64,000 bases of DNA, from contig NC_049901.1 of NCBI RefSeq assembly GCF_001411555.2, positions 43,578,302-43,642,301 of the forward strand, in the 5' to 3' direction. The notes under the pieces were generated by a model. The model did not search any database, was not told the origin of the DNA, and was given only the letters and a program-made list of their open reading frames with translations. Made by a program: the position numbers and the translations under genes. This DNA is from Juglans regia (Eukaryota > Streptophyta > Magnoliopsida > Fagales > Juglandaceae). Shown in pieces: positions 50,081 to 61,480 of the stretch (positions are counted from its first letter, which is position 1; every line of letters starts with the position of its first letter).

Positions 50081-52110
50081 TAGCAATCACTCAGCAAGAA
50101 TTTAAACTAGAGACTCTCGAATGCTGAAACCCCTACAATTTCCAATATGTATGAGTATAGGTAGAAGAGTCTTAAAGAACATGCACCAGTCCATCAACTG
50201 AACTTTCAAGTAAAATTAAATGCCATAGCAGAAAAGAACATACAAACCTCAGTTCTAATAACTTGCCAGAACACTCATAACTTAGGTAATAACCATAGAG
50301 AACAGATACTAAAAAAACCATCAGCTCTTCCATCAGGTCAAAGCTGAATGTAAGCACAGATTAACTGGTACTACAGTATGGGACACCGACCACATGCACC
50401 CACCTGGGCATGCACAGCCCAAGCCCCGGAAAAGACCTACCTCCTCGTGCAAAACAATCTTGCCATTAAAGGCTGCTTGTAAAGACAGGTTTAATTCAAG
50501 CTTCACATAAGGATGGGATTGCATCAATTTCTAGTATCCTTAATGAAGTCTGTGATCTAAATAAATCACACCATAAGCAACATCATACTCTTCTTATTCT
50601 GAAAATCTAGCATTCTCACATCAGCATAAATCCAAATAGTGGCGAACATGCATTTAAAAAATAAAAAAGAAAAATTCTACTCATCATCCCCACACCACAC
50701 ACCACACATTATTTTTATTTTTTTTTTCCCTTACCAAATGTGTGGTGTATGGATGATGAGTAGAAGAACTCAATTAGTTTAGGAGCAATAAAACCAAAAA
50801 AAAAAATTAAAAATAAATAAAAATAAGTCTGGTGTGTGGTGTGATGAGTAGCAAAGCTCATTAAGCAATCCACATAACCATATTATAAGTTTTCCCCATC
50901 CTATCACATTCTGTAGTAGGAACTAAGCAGCACCCTTTATATTAGTTCCTATCTCACATATTAAAGCAGATAACATTTCTGAAGCTGGATTCAACCACCA
51001 GATGCCACAAAACCCAGGCAAAATAAATTACAAGTCTAAAAACACAGAGATAACACTTTATCTAGGATTGGGGTAAGTTTTTTAGATAAGCTAACATTAT
51101 TTACTATAGCGATGGAATTCCCATCTGGCATGGCATACCTTTTTCCCTTGGGTACCAAATGAACACACTACAATGAACCATTACTGAAAGAGCATATGCA
51201 ACAGCTGAAAGAACAAAAATGACAACATGATTTCAAATTTTTAATTCGAGTGTTCTTTTCCTCGCAGCCAGAACAACTCTATCTAGAATACAAAACACCG
51301 CACGCAAGCCGCTAGAGCAATACTTCTCCTTGCAACTTCAAGTGAGTACACAACTCTCACACCTGGGGCTCCTCTTTTAATTACTCACTAAGTTAAACAC
51401 ACAAAATGTTACATAAAAAAAGAGTAAATTTCCTCTCACTCTCACGCATGCAGACGCACTCAAAATGTTACATGCAAAATCGCCATTAGCTAAAAGTAAT
51501 CTCACCAAAAGAAATTCTCGATTATGTTGAAACCTTAAAAGAAAATACCTACAAATCAAAAAAGAGGAAAAAAAAAACGCAACCCAGTTAAGAAACAAGA
51601 ATTAGGAAAGCGTTGCCTTGGTACCTCCAAAAATAATAATATAGGAAAATAGAAGAAACCGGCACTTGCTATTATTTTTCAAAAAATGTAGCTTGATACT
51701 TTCTTTTTCTAGGATCTTCTCCGCACCCAAACACGTTCAAACCGGCAGATTCTCTCAAAACAAGTAGAGCATTTTGAAAATAGACCCCCAAAAAAAAAGA
51801 GCAAAAACAAGGAAAAAAAGGGAATAATACGTCGAGGTGGAAGCCAAAAAAACGCAGAACTTGCCTAAAAATCTTAGAAATTTCGGAAGCAGAAATCACC
51901 CCCCGTCATAAAAGCGTCATCTCCGAAAAGAGTTTGCGAACTGACGAAAACAGGAAAAAAAAAATGATAATAATAGGGCAAGCAAAGGCCAGTACCCCCA
52001 CTACTCACTACCCACCTTTGTTACACGGAGAGAGAGAGAGAGAGAGAGGAGAAGAAAATAGCATCCGACTCTTGGGAGGAGCGAGCTACTGATACTCAAG
52101 AGTCAGAGAA
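50081..52110 (-). other. SUVR upstream region and probable untranslated leader
   Basis: No coding signal is present. A (GA)n stretch (about 52030-52048) and a GC-richer patch (52060-52220) mark the likely promoter and first exon of the SUVR gene, which would imply a leader intron of up to about 1.9 kb. Splice sites for it were not resolved. It includes the foldback repeat at 50669-50863. Confidence 0.35.
50669..50863. mobile_element. Foldback MITE family D with an extra third arm
   Basis: The left arm (from 50669) reads GAAAAATTCTACTCATCATC then CCCACACCACAC. The reverse complement of the right arm (to 50771) reads GAGTTCTTCTACTCATCATC then CATACACCACAC. A third copy of the arm, in the right-arm orientation, lies at about 50826-50863 (GGTGTGTGGTGTGATGAGTA). 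The structure suggests a nested or partly duplicated element. The arm start GAAAAATTCT-CT-ATCA is shared with 15034. Confidence 0.7.
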
Positions 52111-52355
52111 GCTGAAGGAAGCGCGTGTGTGGAGGAAGACCCGGGGGAGTGGGGTCCACTTGGTGCTATTTTTGGGCCCCACAATCAATTGAAGTGATTT
52201 TATGCGGCGGCGCGTGTAGTATACTCTGGATGTGATGCTTTTAAGATTGAACTGAAATTTGAATCGATGAGAGCAGCAGAAGCAGCAACTTTCGGGCAAC
52301 GGACCTCTCTTTGATTTGCGTAATCATTAATTAATGTTGTCCGGAGGGCTTCCAA

Positions 52356-53233
52356 TTGGATGAAAGGGTAGTGCTACAGCCCCCGCTGGGGGCTCCCGCT
52401 GGGAGCTCCCGCTGGGGCTGTAGTTTTATTTAATATATATTTTATTTAAATAATTTTTATATAGATTTTTTAATATTTTAAAAAAATTAAATTAAATTAA
52501 AATATTATTAAGAAAATATTTTTTTAATCTAAAAGTAAAAAATATTTTCTTAATCACGAAGTAAAATAAAAAATTATAAAAAAATATTTTTTTATAATTT
52601 TTTATTTTACTTCATGATTAAGAAAATATTTTTTAATAATATTATGATTTTTTTTAAAAATATTTAAAATAGTCATATTACAGCCCCCGTTGGGGGCTCC
52701 CGTTGAGCTTAACATGTACTTTTTTATGTGTAATTTTTTAATTTATTTTTTATATAGATTTTTTTTACACTTATAAATATTTTTAAAAAATAAAATAAAT
52801 TTAAAATATCATTAAAAAACACTTCCTTAATCAGAAAGTAAAAAAAAAAATCATTAAAAAACACTTCCTTAGTCAGAAAGTAAAAAAAAAAATCATTAAA
52901 AAACACTTCCTTAATCAGAAAGTAAAAAAAAAAAAATCATTAAAAAACACTTCCTTAATCAGAAAGTAAAAAACAAATTATTAAAAAACACTTCCTTAAT
53001 CAGAAAGTAAAATACAAATCATTAAATATTAATTTTTATTCTACTTTATAATTAAAAAAATATTTTTAAATAATATTATAATTTTTATTTTAATTTTTAA
53101 AATATTTAAAATTATTAAAAATATCTATATAAAAATAAATTTAAAAAATATATATAAAAAAATATTACATGCCCCAGCGGGAGCTCCCAGCGGGAGCCCC
53201 CAGCGGGGCATGTAGCATTTTCCTTGGATGAAA
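52356..53233. mobile_element. 858-bp foldback transposon with GC-rich TIRs and 10-bp target-site duplication
   Basis: The element proper is 52366-53223, flanked by TTGGATGAAA on both sides (52356-52365 and 53224-53233). The left TIR (52366-52423) and right TIR (53166-53223) match over about 53 bp with about five mismatches, all near the tips: each has TGCTACA, then CCCCGCTGGGGGCTCCCGCT and GGGAGCTCCCGCTGGGGC. The TIR is itself built of a CCCGCTGGG(G/A)GCT repeat. The inside is extremely A+T-rich, contains a palindrome (about 52550-52630), a partial third TIR copy (52678-52712) and a tandem array (52811-53020). No coding capacity. The duplication size suggests Mutator-like origin. It lies about 250 bp upstream of the probable SUVR first exon. 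Confidence 0.9.
52811..53020. repeat. Five-copy ~42-bp tandem array inside the foldback element
   Basis: ATTAAAAAACACTTCCTTA, then TCAGAAAGTA and an A run, starts at 52811, 52853, 52895, 52939 and 52980. Copies differ mainly in the length of the poly-A stretch. A truncated sixth starts at 53021. Confidence 0.92.
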
Positions 53234-53352
53234 ATTATGGGTCTTTACTACTGGGTCAGTCAGGTTGGCTATTTCTCTCTCTGTTTCTATTTTTCTTTTG
53301 TGAATTGGACCTTACGCAAGTCCACATATGCCATAAATTTGAGTCTTTTTAC

Positions 53353-53510
53353 GTGTGTTATAATTAAAAATTAAATAAAATATTATTTTTTAATATTATT
53401 ATTTTTTTAATTATTTTTTATATTTTTTATGTAAAAATTTAAAAAAATTATACTGATTAGATGAGATGAATTGAGATGAGTTAGAGAGACTTTTACATCC
53501 AAATCAGGCA
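53353..53510. mobile_element. MITE family A, partial
   Basis: The piece TTTTTATGTAAAAATTTAAA then TATACTGATTAGATGAGATG and AATTGAGATGAGTTAGAGAG, ending ACATCCAAATCAGGC, resembles the right half of the family A elements. The left end is eroded. Confidence 0.5.
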
Positions 53511-53569
53511 GACTTCACTGTCTCTAAATTGAATTGAATAATTCTATTTAAAGCTGAGGAATAATATTT

Positions 53570-53712
53570 GCAGACATAAAATGTACACGCACCGCATATT
53601 TTTTTAAAAAAAGTAAGTAAATATGAGACCCACATAAAAAATTATTTTTTTAATAATAGATCTCATTTTTTTTTAAAAAGACTGTACGACACTTACACAA
53701 CTCATGATTACA
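53570..53712. mobile_element. Degraded relative of the 8379 MITE
   Basis: The left end GCAGACATAAAATGTACACG and the reverse complement of the right end (ATGTAATCATGAGTTGTGTA then AGTGTCGTACAGTC) pair imperfectly and resemble the TIR at 8379. The core shows AAATATGAGACCCACATAAA, a phrase with an inverted partner ATAGATCTCATTTTT. Confidence 0.45.
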
Positions 53713-54560
53713 TCTAGTATTACTCATTTATATCACACGTTATCTCTGTGATATAATTTAATTTAGAATATAAATTTAAAATTTAAATATGACAAATCAA
53801 ATTATGTTATGTAGTACTTCAAATAAAAAATTATGTCATGTAAATAGTTTGTTGTATAAATTTTTAAATAATTGAATTATATCAATTTGTCATTCAATGA
53901 TTGTTTTCATATATTTTGATTTTTAATATTCAAATTAGAAAAATTATCTATTAAATCAAATTATAACATATAATTACTTTATCAGATGAAAAAATGTTAC
54001 TCTCATTGACAATTAGGTCCTAACAAAAATTTTTTTTATTTAGTGATTATAAAAGTATTTTTTAATTATGTTGTGATTTAAAAAAAAAAAAGTTTAAGGG
54101 TATAAAAAATGAATGAAAATAATTTTTTTTTGGCCCTTATCGGGATCCGCCTTGTGCTACACACTATTTTTATTAGGTGTGCTCTACACACTGACTTGAG
54201 AATATATATTTTTATTTTATAATTTTTTATTGATATAAATATGATGTTTATCAGGTGAAGAATTTCAATTTTCAAAAATCCTCTTTGTTTGAGAAGCTTA
54301 TAGTTCTACGTATTCCAACTTGTTATCCTATTTTGAATCATTTGAAATTTTTGGTCTTTAAAGCGACCAAGTCATCTTTTTTGCTTAATCAACAAGTTGC
54401 ATTCTTTTTTCTTTTTTCTTTTTTTGCTCAAAGTTACATTCTTTTTAATTGTATTTAATGTACCCAAAGTTTAACACTTGAGAGTATCCTTAAAACTCAG
54501 GACACTTTTACAACATCCACCAAGTCTGGTGATTATCTTTAGATCTTCTCTCCTCATTTA

Positions 54561-54775
54561 TTTTTACAATTATTTTCATATCATCTCATCTCATTTTATC
54601 TGATCATTATAAGTTTACAATTTTTTTAAATTTTCACACAAAATAAAATAAACAATTTAACTTTTTCAAATTTCAAAACAAAAAAAAAAAAAATATTATA
54701 ACAATATTTTATTCAATTTTTAATTTTTATCTCAACTCATATCATTTCATCTACAAAAACAAACGGTAAGCATTT
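54561..54775. mobile_element. MITE family A (reverse orientation)
   Basis: It shows TCATATCATCTCATCTCATT, then ATTTTCACACAAAATAAAAT and AACTTTTTCAAATTTCAAAA, then AATATTTTATTCAATTTTTA and AACTCATATCATTTCATCTA, ending near CAAAAACAAACGG. It has the same order of blocks as the copy at 54858. Confidence 0.65.
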
Positions 54776-54857
54776 TCATTTTATGTAAAAATGGATAATC
54801 TTCGAACTACTTAATGTAAATATAACGTATTTTGGTCATTTTCAACATATAAATAAA

Positions 54858-55054
54858 CCTTGTTTGTTTTCACAACTCCTATCAATTCCATTTCATATAA
54901 TCATTACAATTTTCTCAAATTCTCATACAAAATAAAATAAGCAATTCAACTTTTTCAAATCTCAAAATAAAAATAATATTAAAAAAATATATTCTAATAA
55001 TATTTTATTCATCTTTTAATTTTAATTTCAACTCATCTCATATCTAAAAATAAA
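54858..55054. mobile_element. MITE family A (reverse orientation), adjacent copy
   Basis: It begins CTTGTTTGTTTTCACAACTC and shares TTCTCATACAAAATAAAATA, CAACTTTTTCAAATCTCAAA and TAATATTTTATTCATCTTTT with the neighbour 80 bp away. The right end is AACTCATCTCATATCTAAAA. The two copies differ clearly, so they are separate insertions or an old duplication. Confidence 0.65.
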
Positions 55055-55469
55055 CTAGATATAAATAGAAACTATCTATTTAATAATATTTTTTTGTGAA
55101 TCTTATTCATCATTTGTCCAAAAGAACTAATTGTGATGGTCAATGCATTCTTATGGAGTAAATTCAGGGCAATAAGTACTTTACATTATTTATGCTTTTT
55201 AGTATAGGGATCCCCAGCCCCTACAGTTTTTAGGGAAATGTTTCCATGTCTTTTGACCTACATGGTTTATTATTTGGATAATTATGGATAGCCCTATTCT
55301 TATTTGCCATGGCACCATAATAATCTGACTTTAGTACAATTATTGATATTTGATACAATCGTTTGAGGTGAAGAAATCAAAACTTATAGAGGCAGAAAGA
55401 CCAAAAGAACTTGCCCAAAAAGCTCCCAACCCCCACCGAGAACACCAGCCAGCCCACTCCCCAACACAC

Positions 55470-55476
55470 TATATAG
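55470..55476 (+). promoter_or_regulatory. TATA box of the PDLP gene
   Basis: TATATAG (in CACTATATAGAAA) lies about 100 bp before the start codon, a suitable position for a plant TATA box with a leader of about 70 nt. Confidence 0.5.
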
Positions 55477-55575
55477 AAATACTCAAAAACTCGACACCCG
55501 TTCATCACAACAAGCTCCCAACACCTTCCCCAAAACCGTCCATGGCGTAGAAACAAAAATTTCACAACTTTCCAA

Positions 55576-56692
55576 ATGGGTTTGCCTAGAACACTCTTCT
55601 CTCTATTTTCTATTTCTATGCTTTCCTCGTTCTTTGTCTGTGCTGAAAGTGCAGCAGACTACACAAACTTGGTCTTCAAGGGCTGTGCAGAGCAAAAGTT
55701 CCAGGACTCAACTGGGATTTACTCACAAAACCTCAAGACCCTTTTGTCTTCTTTGGTTTCACTGTCTTCACAGAAGACTTTCTCCTCTACCACCTCAGGT
55801 GAAGATCAAAATAGCATCATGGGTCTTTACCAATGCAGAGGGGACCTCACGCTCCCCGAGTGCTTCAACTGCGTGAGCAAGATATCAGATACGGCAGACA
55901 AGCGCTGTGGCAAAGCTGTAGCAGCTAGAATTCAACTCAACGGGTGTTATGTGCGGTATGAGGTTGCTGGGTTCAAACAAGTTTCTGACACTGAATTGCT
56001 GTACAAGGTGTGTGGATCAACTCGAGCAAGTAAAGCTGGGTTTGATCAAAAGAGGAACACGGCTTTTGATATGGTGGAGAGTGGGGTTAAGACTGGTGCT
56101 GGCGCTGGGGGTCTGTTTTACACAGGGAGCTATGAATCGGTGTATGTGTTGGGGCAGTGTGAGGGCAATTTGGGCAGTGATGATTGTGGGGATTGTGTGA
56201 GCAGTGCAGTGGAGAGGGCCAAAGCTGATTGTGATGATTCCATCTCTGGGCAAGTGTATCTCCAAAAGTGCTATGTCAGCTACAGCTATTACCCAAATGG
56301 CGTCCCCAGCATATCTTCATCATCAGGTAAACTTAATCAACTCTACATATGCAAGTTTCATCTCCTTAATTTGTTGAATGACAGCAAGTGTTTTACTTTT
56401 CTCCCCCTCATACATGGACAGATACTAAAAAACAGTTTATACTTGGGGGGAGAGAGAGAGAGAGAGGTTTAGCTAGGTGGCTCTTCTCCTGTGGGAACTT
56501 AAGGGGTAAAAGTTTGTTTTTTGATACCTGTGAATGGTATGTTTCATTTGTATAGGGAACGAGGAGCAACGACACACACAGAGGACAGTGGCTCTTGCAG
56601 TAGGAGGTTTGGCAGCTTTTGGCTTCATTATAGTTTGTTTCCTGTTTGTTAAATCGGTGATGAAGAAACGAGGCGGTAAGCATGGAGGCTGA
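55576..56692 (+). CDS. Plasmodesmata-located protein (two-DUF26 cysteine-rich receptor-like membrane protein)
   Basis: A type I membrane protein of plasmodesmata; PDLPs regulate callose and cell-to-cell movement. Two exons, 55576-56326 and 56556-56692, give 295 residues, the normal PDLP size. A signal peptide ends near VCAESA. DUF26/Gnk2 domain 1 (about 28-130) carries CRGDLTLPECFNC and domain 2 (about 145-240) CEGNLGSDDCGDC, each C-x8-C-x2-C. A Ser linker and charged NEEQRHTQR precede one transmembrane helix (ALAVGGLAAFGFIIVCFLF), then a short basic cytosolic tail ending MKKRGGKHGG. There is no kinase domain, which separates it from CRK receptor kinases. The tail contains a GTAAGC that could act as a donor to a further small exon, so the last residues are less certain. 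It is closest to the PDLP2/PDLP3 group by impression only. Confidence 0.92.
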
Positions 56693-57417
56693 GCTACATT
56701 GCTAATAATCTCCCACAACATTACTCTACTTTTTATATATGTTCATAGATTGAACAGTTACTATAAATATTTAGAACAAAAATTATTTGCAAGTGACCTA
56801 TCGAATTCATTATTGAAAATAGATTCCACAATGATAAATATATATATATATATATATTTCTTCTTCTTCTTCTTAATAATTATTAATTAGAATGAGTTCA
56901 AGGATACATATGTAATATATGATTTCTCGTAATGAATTGCACATTAATCTTGCAAACAACAAAAACTTAATTTTTTGTGCAGATGATTGAGAGGGTGAGA
57001 TGGGTTTTGAAGTTTGCAATGCTTTATAAGATTGGTGGTCTGATTTTTTTACATTATAAGAGAGAGAGAGAAAGTTAGGCAGAAATTTATTGGGGAATGT
57101 GAGGGAGGGGATAGGAAACTCAACTTTAATTGTAGTTTGTTCTGATGTACAAAGTGTTATAGAGCTAGACTGAATGTGAATCTCGCAATATTTTGCTTCC
57201 TTGGGTTGCAGTTTTTTCTTCTTATCTACCCTGCTGCAGGTATATCCATAAATGAAACTTAAAACCATTGCTTGGTAATAATCACTTCCTTTATTTGCAT
57301 GTATTTTGGCTGGCTGGCTGGTAATCGGTGACAAAGTTTTAGAACTTTGCCAAAATCTCAACCTGAAATAGTTGTATTTTGTCTTTGAGAACTACGGCAT
57401 ATACAAAGAGATTACAT

Positions 57418-57537
57418 AAAAATAAACTTGCAAACTGATGTAATTTTGTTAGATTCGTTAGATCTACTTTTTAATAAAAGTAACTTTATAATTTAACGTA
57501 TTACATCAAATCACATCAATTTATAAGTTACTTTTTT
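57418..57537. mobile_element. Short palindromic MITE
   Basis: The left arm AAATAAACTTGCAAACTGAT then GTAATTTTGTTAGATTCGTT pairs with the reverse complement of the right arm (AAGTAACTTATAAATTGATG then TGATTTGATGTAATACGTT). The core is GATCTACTTTTTAATAAAAG. The arms span about 43 bp with several mismatches and indels. Confidence 0.6.
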
Positions 57538-57557
57538 GAACAATCTGAAAAAGTTGA

Positions 57558-57609
57558 TGGATTTGTGTGTGAAAACAAGCTGGTGGATTTGTGTGTGAAA
57601 ACAAGCTGG
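57558..57609. repeat. 26-bp perfect tandem duplication
   Basis: TGGATTTGTGTGTGAAAACA plus AGCTGG is present twice without mismatch. Confidence 0.92.
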
Positions 57610-60600
57610 TGGTTCATTCTCATATGATTAGATTTCAGTAAGAAAACTAGAAAAGCCATGGTAGACTATTAGAACCTTGCTTCTGTCACTCAAACTCTTT
57701 TTTCTATATGATTTGTGTCCAAATCCCAGTTGTCAAATTTGAGACCCAAGGGCCTAAGGGTTCCAAAATATCTCAATAAAAATGCTTTTCCCACGTTTAG
57801 TTGGCAGTTTGTAATTGGTCCTCGAATGATTTCAATAAGATTATTACCTCATGTACCTTGGTAATTAAGCAATGAGATGGGGCATTTAAATCTTCCTCTT
57901 TTTATTTTTCTTTGTATTTGTGGGTTGGGGAAACAGTGTAACGAGTACAAAAATAATGATAAAGTAGCCCATCTATCTCCAAAACGACATAAAACTCCAA
58001 TGTGTCCATGATTGAGATTGTTCTTACATTTCTTCACGACAAAAGATAAAGAACATCATAATCACCGCCACGTTTAAAACCACTTTAGACGAACTTTAGT
58101 TGCAATAAGTATTACTTTATTTTTTTTTTTTGTGGGGGGGTGGGTGTTTCAAATTTCAATACTAAGGTTGAATTTCACTTTTATTATTTCCCTTAACTTA
58201 GTAGTGTGTTAAGGCACTGATCTCACCCCCACAATCATGCAATTATGCAAACGTGGTCCGGTGAGCCACAATTAATAAAATTGATAAAAATAAATAAATA
58301 AATAAACAAAAAAATAAGTAAAAGTATGCTTACATGTCAAATCAACTTGACAAAATAATTGAATATCTAATGCCCATCAACAGTCCCTTTTTTTTTATTT
58401 CATATTCTAATTGGGACTTTTAGAGATATAAAGGTCAAGATTGATGATTGATGAGAACCCACTGAAACCCTTCTTGATTTCTTTTCCAAAACCACGATTC
58501 CAAGACCAAACAAAACTGCAAAGTAAAAGCTCACCTAATAGGGGTAGGAAAAGAAGATTTGAGAATATAGAGAGAGAATGAAACGTGGCTCTGCGTACCT
58601 TGGTGTGGCTCTCTTTCCGCGGGGTCCTTGAATGTAAGAACCCAAAAAGGCCCATGAAGGTTGGAGATAGAGGGAGAGGAACGAGTGACGAAGATGGGAT
58701 TCGCAGAAGGGCATTTGTGGCAAATAGAGTTTATCTTTGGGAGGGAGCTGTTGTTGGAGGACAATAGAAGACATATATTCCTTTCCTCCCTCCCGTCCTT
58801 CCAATTCTATCTTTTCTTTTTCTTCCAAGTAGAGTTTGTTAGTTGTGTCTACGAAACTTACCTCAAGACTGTCTTCTGCGACAAACAAAAGCTCTGTGGA
58901 GCGAGGGCGGGTGAGCGGCCAGTCATGAGACAGGTTAACACCGAAGACAGGGTATTGGGGAATGGGCGTGAAGACACCCTGACCATTCAAAGATAGGAAC
59001 TCTGTCTTGCTGGCTTTTGCCACCCTGCCCACAATGTCTCAGGTCCTATCACCCTTGGGGACCCCTTCCCAGATGATCTATTCCTTTAGACTCTATTTAT
59101 TTTCCTGGAAAAAATACACGGATGAAGGGTCCCTAACCAATGGCCGAAAGAGCAGATTATACTCTGTGGCATTGAATAGGGAAAAATAGCCCATGAATGA
59201 CCAGAACTAAAAGGCCTCTTCAAAAATATATTCAAACATGGGTCGATGGGGTTCTAGCTAGTTCAGAAGATTCGAAGAGTAGAGATGAGGAACTCTAGAC
59301 AATATACCTGCATGTTTCCCATACCCGTCCCTGCCTAAAAGATTACTGTATCGAGTTGGCCAAGATGGGGTATGGGGTTTCATAGGGTTAAGGGTTTCAT
59401 TTTCTCTTAAAACCTCATATCACACAAACATGGCCTACCTTTTAAGAGTTAACACTGACTTTTGATTTCCGAACCAACACACTAAAAAATAAGTATCAGA
59501 GAATGAATGAAGAGGAGGAAAAGGAAGCATAAAAAGCGAAGGATAAAAAAAACATTTAAATATTGATTTCATAACCATCTGCCCCATTGAGATACTTGGC
59601 ATATGAAATTAGCTACTCGTCTACCTCTCTATCGACTCAATCCTCCAGCATTGTCACCCAATTTGAATCTTCTATGAGGCAGTAGATTGACATGCTGGCA
59701 GGAAATCGCTATTTAACAATGTTATTCGGCCATTATTAATCCTTAGCATAATTGCAAGTCGCATGATACACCGTTATCAAAATTTACAAGTTAAACACAG
59801 ATCACAGGCCCTTCTTACAAGCAAACCAAATTGAAATACTAGGTAAATACCAGCTACCATGACTTCGAACGAAAAAATAAAAGGATATTAAAAGAAAAAA
59901 GTTAGACTTCAAGCTTTGCAGAGCCAAGAATCCAACAAAGATTTCTTAAATGAGTAACATCATATTTAAGTTTTTACAGAAACTATTATTTGGCAACAGA
60001 AAACATGCCTAAATATTCCAACCCTCCCCAAAAGGTTCTACCTTCATGTTTATGTTGTTCTCTTTTTTTCTCCTTTTCATTGGTGGATCTTGCATTCATC
60101 TCTTGTCATACAAGTCGCATGAAAATCACCAAGCTTGAAGCTAACTGACATTGTACCACTGCTTCTTCTGCATTATTCCATATTTGAGAACATACGAAAT
60201 GTCTTCAGGTGCATTCAAAAGAACCCCTACGCCTCCCCTCTTTCTTTCTCTCACCCAACAATATAACTTTCGGGAAAACTATATCAGCATAAACCTCGAA
60301 TTCGGTGTGAATTTCACTATGCCTACTTATGGCCACTGGTTCAAAAACAGGAATTGACTGAATTTGTAATTCTTCTATTCGCTCCAACTCTAAAGAAACT
60401 GACCTCACAGCGGGCTGGACAAACTGTTTGGTTTTTATAGACTACACTAGATATATAAGTTTGTCGATAACTCAAGTCTCGCCTCTGTCAATTTTACACA
60501 ACAAATTATTGATCCTAAGAATTTGTGTCACTGTGTCCCCATTATTCGCAAATCCTCCATATTTGCTTGTACTTCACATTCTACTCAATTCAATGACGAT

Positions 60601-61165
60601 AGTAATAATTGAAAACTTCGAATGAACTGCAAAGCCTATAGCATGCAACTGATTATACATCAAGCAGAAAACGTGGTTCTAGATCGTGCACAGAAGAGTG
60701 CTTGGCTATAAACAATCACCTACAGAGATTATTCATAACCCTTATGCTACGGTACAAGGAGTTGACTTAAAAACACAAGACAAAGTTTCAGAATCATGCG
60801 ACAAAAAAATAACAAATTATGCGGATTTCCCATGTAATAAGATAATAAAAGAGTAATTTGGAGAAGGAAACAAGAGCATGAGTTAGAAATTTGAAAAAGG
60901 ACACAATGCTCAATCAAGCATTTCATCACCGTGGAAACAGAGAATAGTATGGCGATTTTTTTATAACTTAAAAGAGAAAAACAAAACCTCCTAGTACTAA
61001 CATCATAAATTATGGGCAAAATCCCAAACCCTAGAGCATACAATCCTTTTAAATTATTTCTATCTGTCTCTCTCTAAATCGACACATCCTTGATAGACTC
61101 ACAGATTAAGTTGAAGATCAGTACCCAATGGTCGCCAAACGGACCCGATACTCGTTTGTTTCGGT

Positions 61166-61480
61166 TCACTTCTGGGGCTGGGGCGGGGTGCCGAGGAGGC
61201 TGGCCTGTTGGAGCTCGAGCTCATTCATCTGTTGCTCACGGTCCATCTCGATGATGAGAGGCACCACCAGGATCAGAAATGTCGTGCCGGCGATCCACGC
61301 GGCCTTGCCCGTGCTCTTCAGGAGCTTCCTGGTCACGAGTACGGCGTCGCTAGCTGCCTGCCTGCCCCGCGACACGATGGGGGAACCGCTCAGCTTCGAG
61401 ATTATGCTGCCGTTGGATTCGCTTTTCGGGGCCCGCCTCTCCGGCAGGGAAACTCCGCCTCTTCCGGGTTGCGACGCCAT
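61166..61480 (-). CDS. TOM9-2: Mitochondrial import receptor subunit TOM9-2 (plant Tom22 homologue)
   Basis: A small tail-type subunit of the TOM translocase in the mitochondrial outer membrane; plants have a 9-kDa version of Tom22 lacking most of the cytosolic acidic receptor domain. Single exon, 104 residues, ATG at 61480 and TGA at 61168-61166. The N-terminal about 35 residues are polar (MASQPGRGGVSLPERRAPKS). The conserved part follows: SPIVSRGRQAASDAVLVTRK, LLKSTGKAAWIAGTTFLI, a single membrane helix to about residue 80 (LVVPLIIE), then the intermembrane-space part ELQQASLLGTPP. This matches Arabidopsis TOM9-2, including the terminal ASLLGTPP, with a slightly longer N-terminus. The codons are G+C-richer than the flanks. 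No intron, as in other plants. Confidence 0.95.
   Translation of the reverse strand: MASQPGRGGVSLPERRAPKSESNGSIISKLSGSPIVSRGRQAASDAVLVTRKLLKSTGKAAWIAGTTFLILVVPLIIEMDREQQMNELELQQASLLGTPPQPQK

Larger units (their letters stand above)
53713..55469. other. AT-rich intergenic stretch with two family A MITEs
   Basis: No coding signal. The MITEs at 54561 and 54858 are listed separately. The last 150 bp is the PDLP promoter. Confidence 0.5.
56693..61165. other. Intergenic, no supported gene
   Basis: It contains a GA run in a transcript-like stretch near 57060, a MITE (57418-57537) and a 26-bp duplication (57558-57609). Two open stretches on the minus strand (58862-59032 and 60205-60408) have some exon-like features but no recognisable family. 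Confidence 0.45.

Noticed and set aside
52811..53020. CRISPR-like look of evenly spaced repeats
   Set aside because: The units abut with no unique spacers, and this is a plant nuclear transposon interior.
60205..60408. Minus-strand open frame beginning just after an AACAG acceptor
   Set aside because: The translation (for example LELERIEELQIQSIPVFEP) is exon-like but matches no family I know, and no partner exon was found.
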